From Sulfurimonas marina (GTDB lineage: Bacteria > Campylobacterota > Campylobacteria > Campylobacterales > Sulfurimonadaceae): a stretch of DNA of 64,000 bases. The stretch covers positions 1,798,001 to 1,862,000 of the forward strand of contig NZ_CP041165.1 of assembly GCF_014905095.1 (NCBI RefSeq). The letters run 5' to 3'. Below, one piece after another: positions 34,091 to 41,977 of this stretch. Positions within the stretch are counted from its first letter, which is position 1; each line of letters begins with the position of its first letter. The translations under genes and the position numbers were made by a program. The notes under the pieces were generated by a model. The model was not told where the DNA came from and ran no database searches. It worked only from the letters and a program-made list of their open reading frames with translations.

Positions 34091-34532
34091 CTATAACCAA
34101 AGTTTTTGCAGTTTTATCATGCCATGTCTGGCGTGCCGGATCCATCATACCCCATAAAAATCCAAGGTACAAAAACATCTCACTAATCACTCTGAAAATA
34201 GCACGATTAAGTGAGCTAAGAACATTTGGATTATCAAGTGTTCTAATCTCTATCACTTTAATTTTCATCACAAGCTTACCGATAGTTGCACCGTATTGCA
34301 TTACGAAAAATGCCTGATAGACTATCTTCATCATCATAAATTCTAAAACGAACTGATTTGTCGTATTGATCCACTCTTCAATCGTTGTAGCTGCTGCAAA
34401 ATTATCGTACAACGCTATAATAAGTAAAAAAGAGAGTAACATCTCATCTATGAAAAAAGCCATTGCTCTTTTTTTTGTGTCGGCTAACGTTAAACCTTCA
34501 CGATGTAATATACTCTCTATCTCTTCACTCAA
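34083..34532 (-). CDS. RDD-family membrane protein
   Basis: This 149-aa protein has about three membrane segments. RDD family signs are the early KKRAMAFFIDEMLLSFLL segment (the usual R..A..iD motif), YGATIGKLVMKIKVI, and the terminal ARQTWHDKTAKTLVI. Some RDD proteins act as Na+/H+ or other small-solute transporters or as membrane-protein factors; nothing here decides. It starts 9 bp after purD and overlaps lptD, suggesting an envelope link. Confidence 0.85.
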   Translation of the reverse strand: MSEEIESILHREGLTLADTKKRAMAFFIDEMLLSFLLIIALYDNFAAATTIEEWINTTNQFVLEFMMMKIVYQAFFVMQYGATIGKLVMKIKVIEIRTLDNPNVLSSLNRAIFRVISEMFLYLGFLWGMMDPARQTWHDKTAKTLVIDA

Positions 34533-34541
34533 GACTGTTTC

Positions 34542-35807
34542 CTATAACGCTTGGTATGCGATATCTGTTCTAAATTTTTTCCCGGCAAAATGTACCTGAC
34601 CACATCTTAGGTATGCTCTGTCACGTGCCTCTTTGATCGAATCACCTAGACCTATACAAAGTAAAACTCTTCCACCTGTTGCATAAAGTTTGTCATCCTC
34701 TTTAGATACACCTGCAAAAGAGATATGTGTATATTTTTCAATATCTTCATGGTGTACATCATCTAAAATAATCTCTGCCGGAGTTGAGCTTCCATACGGA
34801 TAATTTTCACTTGCCATTACAATACCTACTGCATATTGTTTAGAGAAACTTACTTCGATCTCACCTAAACGGTTTGTTGCAGCTTTATAGAACATATCAC
34901 TCACACTTGAAGTCATAAGAGGCATAAGGATCTCACACTCAGGATCTCCAAAACGTACATTAAATTCTAGTGTAATCGGCTCACCGTTTACAACCATAAT
35001 CCCGATGAAAAGTACACCTTCAAACGGAGCACCTTCAGCTTTCATACCATCAAGTGTCGGGCGAATAATTCTGTCTTTTACTTTTTGATAAAGAGTTTCG
35101 TCAACAAGCGGTGTTGGAGCATATGCACCCATTCCACCTGTATTTGGGCCAGTATCACCATCACCGACACGCTTATGGTCTTGTGCAGCAGGAAGTAAAA
35201 TATAATCATCACCGTCACATACCGCAAACATTGAAAGCTCATATCCATCTAAGAACTCTTCAACAATAACTTTTTTACCAGCATCACCAAATGCTTTACC
35301 ACTTAGCATCTCACCGATAGTCTTTTTAGCTTCATCATGAGACTGAGCGATAATTACACCTTTTCCACCACAAAGACCGTCTGCTTTAACAACGATAGGT
35401 GTACTTAAAGTGTCCGTAAATTTGTAAAGTTCTTCGATCGAATCACTTTCGATATAACGTGCAGTAGGGATATTATATTTTGCTAAAAAGTTTTTCATAT
35501 AAACTTTTGAACCCTCTAGCTGTGCAGCTTCTTTGCTAGGTCCAAAAATAGTTAAACCGTTTTCTTTAAAAATATCTACAACACCGTCAACAAGTGGAGC
35601 TTCAGGTCCAACAATTGTCAATTCTACTTCATTCTCTTTTGCCCAAGCAGCTAGCTCGTGATAATCTTTGATATCAATGTTTGTACCAAGTTTATCCGTT
35701 GCACCGTTACCAGGTTGGAAGAACAGTTCATGTCCGGCATTTTCATTATCAATTGCCAAACCTATAGAATACTCACGACCACCAGAACCCAAAATCAAAA
35801 TTTTCAT
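34542..35807 (-). CDS. purD: Phosphoribosylamine-glycine ligase (GARS)
   Basis: This 421-aa ATP-grasp enzyme performs the second step of purine synthesis. The N-terminus MKILILGSGGREYSIGLAI is canonical. TIVGPEAPLVDGVVDIF, GPSKEAAQLEGSKVYMKNFL, the VVKADGLCGGKGVIIA ATP loop and EFNVRFGDPECEILMPLM metal motif follow. It lies immediately downstream of the candidate 6S RNA on the same strand. Confidence 0.96.
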   Translation of the reverse strand: MKILILGSGGREYSIGLAIDNENAGHELFFQPGNGATDKLGTNIDIKDYHELAAWAKENEVELTIVGPEAPLVDGVVDIFKENGLTIFGPSKEAAQLEGSKVYMKNFLAKYNIPTARYIESDSIEELYKFTDTLSTPIVVKADGLCGGKGVIIAQSHDEAKKTIGEMLSGKAFGDAGKKVIVEEFLDGYELSMFAVCDGDDYILLPAAQDHKRVGDGDTGPNTGGMGAYAPTPLVDETLYQKVKDRIIRPTLDGMKAEGAPFEGVLFIGIMVVNGEPITLEFNVRFGDPECEILMPLMTSSVSDMFYKAATNRLGEIEVSFSKQYAVGIVMASENYPYGSSTPAEIILDDVHHEDIEKYTHISFAGVSKEDDKLYATGGRVLLCIGLGDSIKEARDRAYLRCGQVHFAGKKFRTDIAYQAL

Positions 35808-35821
35808 TCACATCTCCACTA

Positions 35822-35864
35822 AAAAATATACTAAATCCAACTCTCTTGAACTCAGTATATTTTT
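35822..35864 (-). terminator. 11-bp AT-rich stem-loop between the 6S candidate and purD
   Basis: AAAAATATACT (35822-35832) and AGTATATTTTT (35854-35864) form a perfect stem with a 21-nt loop. On the minus strand the descending arm ends in TATATTTTTTAG just before the purD ribosome-binding site. It could end the 6S transcript or attenuate purD; the stem is weak because it is nearly all A/T. Confidence 0.45.
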
Positions 35865-35881
35865 CAAAATATTTTTCTTAC

Positions 35882-36087
35882 AATAGTAGCCCAGATGGCC
35901 GTCACACTAATGGCTTTGGTTCTAGAAAGCCGAAATTGTGTGAAGGGAGACCCGTTTTAGGCGGCAATTTCTCGGCAGAGTTAACATACCTCAAACGAAA
36001 CCACCGGCACACAACAGATCTACCAGGTTCACAATATGAATATGTAGAACCCTCATATATGTGCTGGCACGAGCCATCCAGACTATT
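35882..36087 (-). ncRNA. ssrS: Candidate 6S RNA (rod-like RNA upstream of purD)
   Basis: This 320-bp gene-free stretch has a sharp -10 box (TATAAT on the minus strand at 36094-36099) followed by a ~206-nt sequence that closes on itself. Its ends AATAGT and ACTATT pair, as do GATGGC and GCCATC just inside, then GGTTCTA with TAGAACC and TTGTGTG with CACACAA further in, giving an interrupted rod with internal bubbles. Base composition is higher in GC than the surroundings. From memory, epsilonproteobacterial 6S RNA genes lie next to purD, which fits. No tmRNA, RNase P or SRP hallmarks are present. Assignment rests on structure and position, not on a covariance model. Confidence 0.6.
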
Positions 36088-36093
36088 AATAAT

Positions 36094-36099
36094 ATTATA
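36094..36099 (-). promoter_or_regulatory. -10 box of the 6S RNA candidate
   Basis: TATAAT on the minus strand lies 7 bases before the first base of the closing stem of the RNA candidate. No clear -35 was seen. Confidence 0.55.
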
Positions 36100-36127
36100 C
36101 TAGATATTAGTTGATTTTTCTTTGAAA

Positions 36128-36763
36128 CTAGAGTTTTTTTGCTATTTTTACACAAGAGGCAATCGTCGTCTCTTGGGAGATTATAAACTCTACTCGAGGA
36201 GGTAAAGCTTTTGCTGTAGTTTTTCCGATAACTATAATTTTTTGCGTCTTATATAGTGAATGATTTTCTAAAAAACACTTTACGCTTGATGGAGATGTAA
36301 AAATCAAAATAGCATCATTTTCTGGCTCTGATTTTTGAATCTCATTTGAACAAGCTGTTTCATATACAATAGCTTCATCTATCATATATCCTTCAGATTT
36401 AGTCTCTTCAACAAAACTTGATGCCACCTCTTTTGCTCTAAGGTACAACCAACTTTTCTCTTTTGGATATGTTTGAATAATCTTGGATAGGTTATCACCA
36501 TACCCTGCACCTATTTGAAGTACTTTTCCACCTATTGACTCAAAACTTTTTGCACTCTGTGCTGATACACACAAAGCAGGTATATCTATATATGATGCTT
36601 TATCATACTGCTGCAATGCCTTTGCGATCTGCTTTGAGGTTACAATGAGATAGTCGTATTGTGAAAAGTCGATTTCAGGTTTAAAAAAAGTTGTATCTAA
36701 AGAGTTGATATGTATAGTATCCGAATAAGAAGAGGTAGAAAAAAGATAGATGTTTTTAGACAT
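36128..36763 (-). CDS. hemD: Uroporphyrinogen-III synthase
   Basis: This 211-aa two-domain protein cyclises hydroxymethylbilane in heme, siroheme and cobalamin synthesis. The family is poorly conserved in sequence. Recognised features are the YDYLIVTSKQIAKAL strand, the interdomain hinge with LRAKEV, YETACSNE, and the late ILIFTSPSSVKCFLEN and VIGKTTAKAL motifs. It lies 16 bp after guaA on the same strand and before the 6S RNA candidate. Confidence 0.82.
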   Translation of the reverse strand: MSKNIYLFSTSSYSDTIHINSLDTTFFKPEIDFSQYDYLIVTSKQIAKALQQYDKASYIDIPALCVSAQSAKSFESIGGKVLQIGAGYGDNLSKIIQTYPKEKSWLYLRAKEVASSFVEETKSEGYMIDEAIVYETACSNEIQKSEPENDAILIFTSPSSVKCFLENHSLYKTQKIIVIGKTTAKALPPRVEFIISQETTIASCVKIAKKL

Positions 36764-36779
36764 GAGAGAAGCCTATGGC

Positions 36780-38330
36780 TTACTCCCACTCGATTGTTGC
36801 TGGTGGTTTTGAAGAGATGTCATATACAACTCTATTAATTCCATCAACTTCGTTGATAATTCTTCTTGAAATTCTTTCAAGTAAATCATGTGGCAGGTGT
36901 GCAAAAGTTGCCGTCATACCGTCAACTGCTTCAACTACACGTACACATACAGTGTTGTCATAAGTTCTGTTATCACCCATAACACCAACAGATTTTACGT
37001 TTAGTAAAACTGTAAATGCTTGCCAAGTTCTTGTGTAATACCCACTAGCTTTTAACTCATCTAGCATAATTACGTCAGCTTCACGAAGAAGATCAAGATC
37101 AGCTTGGTTAACATCACCCATAATACGGATTGCAAGACCTGGACCAGGGAATGGATGACGGTTAATCATTGATTCTGGAAGACCTAATTCTAAACCGATT
37201 TTACGAACTTCATCTTTGAAAAGTTCACGTAAAGGCTCGATCAGTTCAAAATCCATCCAGTCAGGAAGACCACCAACATTGTGGTGTGATTTAATAACTT
37301 CAGATGGACCGTTTACTGAGATAGATTCGATAACATCCGGATAAAGTGTCCCTTGTGCAAGGAATTTAATACCATCATGCTTTTTTGCTTCTTGCTCAAA
37401 TACTTCGATGAAAGTATGTCCAATAATTTTACGTTTTTGCTCAGGGTCAGAGATACCGGCAAGGCGACCTAAAAATAGATCAGCTGCATCTGCAACAACT
37501 AAAGGAGCTTTCAAGTTTACTTTGAAAATCTGCTCAACTTGTTCACGCTCACCTTTACGTAAAAGCCCATTGTCAACAAATACAGGAATCAATTGGTCAC
37601 CAATTGCTTCATAAAGCATTGCAGCAACAACAGAGCTATCAACCCCACCGCTAAGACCACAAAGAACTTTACCGTCACCAACTTTTTCTTTGATGATTCT
37701 GATTTGCTCTTTTAAGAAGTGTTCCATTTTCCACTTCTCATCAACACCACAAATCTTCTTTGCGAAGTTACGAAGCATTAAATAACCCTCTTCAGAGTGT
37801 TGAACTTCTGGGTGAAACTGCATAGCATATACATTTTTTTCTTCATTTGCAATCGCTGCAAATGGAGAGTTTGCTGAAGTTGCAATCACTTCAAATCCAG
37901 CTGGAATTTCATCAACTCTATCAGAGTGAGACATCCATACAATACGTTCATTGTCACAATCAGCAAAAAGTTTTGAAGCATTTGTTTCATAGTTGTTAAT
38001 ATTTAATTCTGCTTTTCCATATTCATGGTGATCAGAACGGATAACACTTCCGCCAAAGTCAACTGCAATTCTTTGCATACCGTAACAGATACCAAGAACC
38101 GGGATACCCATTTCATATACGCCTTGGTCTACTTCATAAGCATCTTTGTTATAAACTGAAGATGGACCACCTGAAAGGATAACACCTTTAGGATTTTTTG
38201 CTTTGATATCTTCTACTTTTGTATGATAAGGAAGAATTTCACAATAGATTTGATCTTCACGAAGACGGCGAGCAATAAGTTGTGTGTATTGAGAACCAAA
38301 ATCCAATACAATAATGCTAACATTTGTCAT
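36780..38330 (-). CDS. guaA: GMP synthase (glutamine-hydrolysing)
   Basis: This 516-aa enzyme converts XMP to GMP. The N-terminal class I glutamine amidotransferase domain (1-190) has GICYGMQ with the nucleophilic Cys and [11 protein letters not shown] with the His-Glu pair. The ATP pyrophosphatase domain has the SGGVDSSV P-loop near residue 230. The C-terminal dimerisation domain ends [18 protein letters not shown], as in the family. AAAGG precedes the ATG. The promoter is probably TATAGT about 45 bp upstream. Two palindromic elements lie further upstream. Confidence 0.97.
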   Translation of the reverse strand: MTNVSIIVLDFGSQYTQLIARRLREDQIYCEILPYHTKVEDIKAKNPKGVILSGGPSSVYNKDAYEVDQGVYEMGIPVLGICYGMQRIAVDFGGSVIRSDHHEYGKAELNINNYETNASKLFADCDNERIVWMSHSDRVDEIPAGFEVIATSANSPFAAIANEEKNVYAMQFHPEVQHSEEGYLMLRNFAKKICGVDEKWKMEHFLKEQIRIIKEKVGDGKVLCGLSGGVDSSVVAAMLYEAIGDQLIPVFVDNGLLRKGEREQVEQIFKVNLKAPLVVADAADLFLGRLAGISDPEQKRKIIGHTFIEVFEQEAKKHDGIKFLAQGTLYPDVIESISVNGPSEVIKSHHNVGGLPDWMDFELIEPLRELFKDEVRKIGLELGLPESMINRHPFPGPGLAIRIMGDVNQADLDLLREADVIMLDELKASGYYTRTWQAFTVLLNVKSVGVMGDNRTYDNTVCVRVVEAVDGMTATFAHLPHDLLERISRRIINEVDGINRVVYDISSKPPATIEWE

Positions 38331-38401
38331 TTAAATGCCTTTAAGAGATAATTAATTGTGAAAGGATACTATAAAAAAGATTAAGATTTGATTTGGTGAT
38401 G

Positions 38402-38469
38402 CCTCTTGCTTCAGCGCAAGGATTTTTTTCAAAGAAAAAGTTCACTGGAGCTGAAAACAGAGCAAGAGG
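38402..38469 (-). repeat. Palindromic element B (68 bp), inverted copy of element A
   Basis: The outer stem is CCTCTTGC/GCAAGAGG (8 bp) and the inner stem TCAGC/GCTGA, around a central TTTTTTTCAAAGAAAAA dyad. Read on the minus strand it aligns with element A: GCTCT, TCA-CT and GTGAACT are shared, while stem bases differ in a compensatory way. It lies between the guaA promoter and nhaD. Confidence 0.7.
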
Positions 38470-38502
38470 TACTTAAAATAGAGAGTTGAGGTCCAAGGAG
38501 AA

Positions 38503-38572
38503 CCCCAAGCTCTATTGTCAACTACGGTGAACTATTTTCAAAGAAAATCATTCCCTACGTTGACGCTTGGGG
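38503..38572 (+). repeat. Palindromic element A (70 bp), partner of element B
   Basis: The outer stem is CCCCAAGC/GCTTGGGG (8 bp) and the inner stem GTCAAC/GTTGAC (6 bp), with a central ATTTTCAAAGAAAAT dyad. It ends 1 bp from the stop codon of the nhaD remnant, so it may also act as that gene's terminator, although no T-run follows. Confidence 0.7.
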
Positions 38573-38573
38573 C

Positions 38574-39925
38574 TTAATAAAGTCCTAGAACCTGAAACTG
38601 TACATACCAAACAATCATTGAAACAATATAACCAACTAAGATTGTCCAAGCATGTTTCATATGTGCACCGAATGTATAAATTCCGTGTAGTCTACCCATT
38701 ACACCAACACCTGCAGCAGAACCAAAAGAGATTAAACTACCACCGATACGCTGTAAGTGTCACAAGTAACCACTGGTCAAGTCCCATAGTCGGAGATGAT
38801 TTTAAGATAGCACTCATAACAGGTACGTTATCTACAATTGCTGAAATAAATCCAACACCAATATTTGCCGCTGTTGCACCAACCATCTCATAAAGATCGT
38901 GGATGTAGTGTAAGAATCCTAAGAAATGTAAAGCACCAACTGCTGAAAGAATACCAAAGAAGAAAAGAAGTGTATCGTTCTCTACTTTTTGCATATTTAC
39001 AAAAAATATTAAAACTTTGTCTTCCTCTTTTTGTAAGAAATACTGAGTACATTTTAAGAATTGCCAAACCAAACATCATACCCCACATTGCTGGGAAATG
39101 GAAAAACTGGTGTCCTAAAACAGCGATTGTAATAGTAGCTACACCAAGATAAACAACACCGTGACCACCGTCTAAAACTTGTGGTTTTGTCTCTGTAGTT
39201 GCATCAAACGGAGGTTGCCCCTCTGGAACTGACATAGAAAGTAAAAATGCTGTTACACCCCAACCAAGTACAGAAGCCGGGAATAAGTATAAGAAATCTA
39301 TAAATTCACCTTTTCCAGCAGTCCAAGCCATTAGCGTCGTGATATCCCCAAACGGAGACCATGCACCACCTGCATTTGCCGCAACAACGATGTTGATAGC
39401 ACCAGGTACAAGGAATGAAAGATTTTTCTTATCAATTGTAAAAAGTACAGTTGATAGGATAAGAGCAGTTGTTAAGTTATCTGCAACAGGAGAGATGAAG
39501 AATGCTAAAAGACCAGTTAACCAAAATAGTTTTTTGTATGTATACCCTTTTGAAACAAGCTTGTATTTCATGAGATCGAATACACCGCGTTCGATCAAAG
39601 TCTCAATAAATGTCATTGCAACAAGTAAGAAGAAGAAAATCTCTGCAATTTCTAAAATTAGAGTCTCTAGTTCATCATGTAAACCACTTGGATCCATTCC
39701 ATTGATCGCAAAATAGATCCCAACTAACATAAACATAAATGTACCGGCAAAAAGTGCAGGTTTTGCTTTATTTACCTCAAATTTTTCCTCTGCAGCAATA
39801 AAATAATATGCTACGACAAATACTATTAAACTTAACCAACCTACCCATGTTGTAGCTAAGTTCACATCTGTTGCCGCGTGGGCAACTGCGTTTGCAGTAG
39901 TTTCAACCACCGAACTGTTTTCCAT
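38574..39925 (-). pseudogene. nhaD: nhaD-type Na+/H+ antiporter with two frameshifts
   Basis: The reading is recognisable as NhaD (ion transporter superfamily) from MENSSVVETTANA to a final VLGLY, but needs three frames. Frame 1 covers 39925 to about 39008 (ILKMYSVFLTK, then FNIF). An extra T in a T6 run there shifts to frame 2 (VNMQKVENDTLLFFFGIL to LVTLTA). A loss of about two bases near 38753 then shifts to frame 3 (GIGGSLISFGSAAGVGVMG to the TAA at 38574). Joined length would be about 450 aa, normal for NhaD. It is either a recent pseudogene or carries sequencing or assembly indels. It starts directly after the nadB stop. Confidence 0.85.
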
Positions 39926-41377
39926 CTAATTCTCCTCTTGTATGGTGTGTACACCTATCGATTCTGTTCTATTTAACGCTGAGAGTACAATCTCCCGAGC
40001 CGTCAGTAAACGAAATTGTAAAAGTTTACCAATTTTTTCATTTAAAAGAGCATTAATTGTCTCTAAAGCATCAGTTAAGCCCCTCTTTGTACGAATTATT
40101 GAGACATTTTCCCACATAATCTTACGAAGCTGATTCTTTTTCGCTTTATCATCTTTATAGCTCATCACTTCATCTTCAATAGCAAACTCTGTGATCTGAT
40201 CGCTAAAGTTATCGTTTTCTAAAATATCATCAACCGCTATTTTTGCAAAGACTAAACCTTCAAGTAAAGAGTTTGATGCAAGTCTGTTTGCACCATGAAC
40301 TCTTGTTGAAGCTACTTCTCCGATAGCATAAAGCCCTTCAATGTTTGGAACCCTGCCTTTTAAGTCTGTTTTTATACCGCCGATTGCATAATGGAATGCC
40401 GGTGAAATAGGTACTCTTTGCTCTGGAACTTTAAATCCTAAAGCACGCATATTTTTATAAATATTTGGGAACCTGTGAGCAAAATACTCTTCACTGAAGT
40501 TATCAAAATTAAGATAAATATTCAGACCCGTTTTCTTTCTGTACAGATAGATAGATTTACTAACAATATCACGAGATGCGAGTTCTCCACGTTCATCATA
40601 TTCAAATAAAAAACGCTTTCCGTTTTCGTCGGTAATAGTCGCACCCTCACCACGAAGAGCTTCTGTTAGAAGCATCTTTTGAGCATTTGAAGAGTTTACA
40701 AACACCGTTGGGTGAAACTGTAACATCTCCATTCTATCAAGTGCTATCCCTTTCATAACACAAAGCCCTTGCATATCTGCACTGATACACGGTGCATTTG
40801 TATGGTACTCATAAAGAGAACCAACTCCACCACTTGCAATAATTACATTATCTGCATAGATATTTTTTGTTTCTCTATGATCAAGTACCGTTACACCGTA
40901 ACATTTATTCTCTTTAATCAAAAGATCAACTACACGCGCATCACTGAGCATTGCATGTTTGTTTTGTGAAAGTAAAAAGAAATGCAGATACCTTCCGGTC
41001 GCATCACCGCCTGCATGAACAATTCTCTCACAAGAGTGCGCAGCCTCTTTAGTGTAGAGAATATGTCCCTCATTATCTTTATCAAATTCAAAACCGTTAT
41101 TGACTAAGTCATCAATTGCCTCGATCGAATGTTCACTTAAAACTTTTACCGCTTCTTCATCGCAAAGACCATCACCTGCTGCTAACGTATCTTGTATATG
41201 AGAGGGGATATCCTCTTTATCCCTTGCTAAAGCAATCCCCCCTTGTGCGTAAAAAGTGTTACACTTAAAAGTTTCCCTTTTATTAATAATTAAAACTTTT
41301 TTATCTTCTGGTAATTTCATAGCGGCATAAAGTCCTGCAACTCCCGCACCAACTATTATTACATCATATTTATACAT
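39926..41377 (-). CDS. nadB: L-aspartate oxidase
   Basis: This 483-aa FAD enzyme oxidises aspartate to iminoaspartate in NAD synthesis. FAD loop VGAGVAGLYAAMKLP is at residues 9-23. NTFYAQGGIALA, HSCERIVHAGGDATG, the FHPT and PAFHYAIGGIKTD active-site segments, and RVHGANRLASNSLLEGLVF follow. Succinate dehydrogenase/fumarate reductase subunits share this fold, but no iron-sulfur partner is adjacent and the ALAxDKEDIPSH region fits NadB. It abuts the nhaD remnant downstream and the small lipoprotein gene upstream. Confidence 0.94.
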   Translation of the reverse strand: MYKYDVIIVGAGVAGLYAAMKLPEDKKVLIINKRETFKCNTFYAQGGIALARDKEDIPSHIQDTLAAGDGLCDEEAVKVLSEHSIEAIDDLVNNGFEFDKDNEGHILYTKEAAHSCERIVHAGGDATGRYLHFFLLSQNKHAMLSDARVVDLLIKENKCYGVTVLDHRETKNIYADNVIIASGGVGSLYEYHTNAPCISADMQGLCVMKGIALDRMEMLQFHPTVFVNSSNAQKMLLTEALRGEGATITDENGKRFLFEYDERGELASRDIVSKSIYLYRKKTGLNIYLNFDNFSEEYFAHRFPNIYKNMRALGFKVPEQRVPISPAFHYAIGGIKTDLKGRVPNIEGLYAIGEVASTRVHGANRLASNSLLEGLVFAKIAVDDILENDNFSDQITEFAIEDEVMSYKDDKAKKNQLRKIMWENVSIIRTKRGLTDALETINALLNEKIGKLLQFRLLTAREIVLSALNRTESIGVHTIQEEN

Positions 41378-41563
41378 TTAGTTACAACTCTCATTATTAT
41401 CAAATTTTTTCTCTTGCATGTGGAATTCGACATTCTCATCACTTTGAGGAGTTGCTTTTTCGTAATATGGGGGTGCTTTATAACCACATCCACTCATACT
41501 TAACAAAAAGCTTGTTATAATTAGCACATGAAAAATGCTACTGATATTATAAAAATTATTCAA
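41378..41563 (-). CDS. Small LptM/YifL-like lipoprotein
   Basis: This is a ~61-aa protein with a hydrophobic signal and lipobox (LLSMSGC, Cys near residue 26) followed by GYKAPPYYE, which resembles the GCGxKGPLY start of LptM. LptM helps mature LptD in enterobacteria; lptD is also in this window, but not adjacent. Start choice is open. A TTG at 41563 is preceded by GAGG with 6-nt spacing; a TTG at 41569 and a GTG at 41527 are alternatives. The 5' end overlaps the divergent DUF721 gene head-to-head by about 36 bp. It is followed with no gap by nadB. Confidence 0.6.
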   Translation of the reverse strand: MNNFYNISSIFHVLIITSFLLSMSGCGYKAPPYYEKATPQSDENVEFHMQEKKFDNNESCN

Positions 41564-41977
41564 AATCAACCTCAGTTTTCTAAACTATCTCATTTTCATT
41601 GCATAAAAAAGATACAGTCGCTCTTTAATCTACCACTTCAAAAGATGGTAAAATTTGCCTACATAAAAAATCAAACACTTTTTTTTGTGCTAAACCATCC
41701 TGGGGCTAAACAAGAGTTTGATAATAATATACAATCTATTAAAAGCGCTTTAAAGTTTGTTACTCCGGAAGAGTGTAAGGAGCTTTCTATCAATGATATA
41801 AGAGCTTTCGTAACACATACACCAAGTTTTAAACCTTCAAAACCGTTACAAAAAGAAACAGCACCACAATATCCGGAGAGAGCAAGCGGAGATATTTCAG
41901 TAGATATACAAGATGAAAGACTAAACAAACTTGTCAAATCTATTTTTGACATCATAAAAGAGAAAAATGGATCTTAA
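41528..41977 (+). CDS. DUF721 (DciA-like) protein
   Basis: This 149-aa protein has an N-terminal KH-like domain (about 1-90; [27 protein letters not shown] is the DUF721 core) and a flexible Pro/Lys-rich linker with a C-terminal helix. DciA, the best-known member, loads the replicative helicase in bacteria lacking DnaC. That function here is inferred. It overlaps uvrC by 11 bp, so the two are coupled. Its 5' end overlaps the small lipoprotein gene on the other strand. Confidence 0.8.
   Translation: MKNATDIIKIIQNQPQFSKLSHFHCIKKIQSLFNLPLQKMVKFAYIKNQTLFFVLNHPGAKQEFDNNIQSIKSALKFVTPEECKELSINDIRAFVTHTPSFKPSKPLQKETAPQYPERASGDISVDIQDERLNKLVKSIFDIIKEKNGS

Noticed and set aside
35882-36087. tmRNA, RNase P RNA or SRP RNA instead of 6S
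   Set aside because: No tRNA-like ends, tag frame, GAAAGTCC/ACAGAA RNase P motifs or SRP GGAA loop were seen on either strand.
38331-38572. Purine riboswitch upstream of guaA
   Set aside because: The region has strong palindromes but not the three-way-junction consensus of purine riboswitches, and the palindromes lie upstream of the likely promoter.
38402-38572. Integron attC sites
   Set aside because: Lengths fit, but the RYYYAAC/GTTRRRY core boxes are absent and no integrase or cassette array is nearby.
38567-38893. 108-aa open frame on the plus strand over the nhaD 3' end
   Set aside because: It starts inside palindrome A and runs antisense to clear NhaD sequence; its composition is not protein-like.
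39339-39716. 125-aa open frame on the plus strand
   Set aside because: It lies wholly opposite the recognisable nhaD reading, has no ribosome-binding site and looks like a shadow of a hydrophobic membrane gene.
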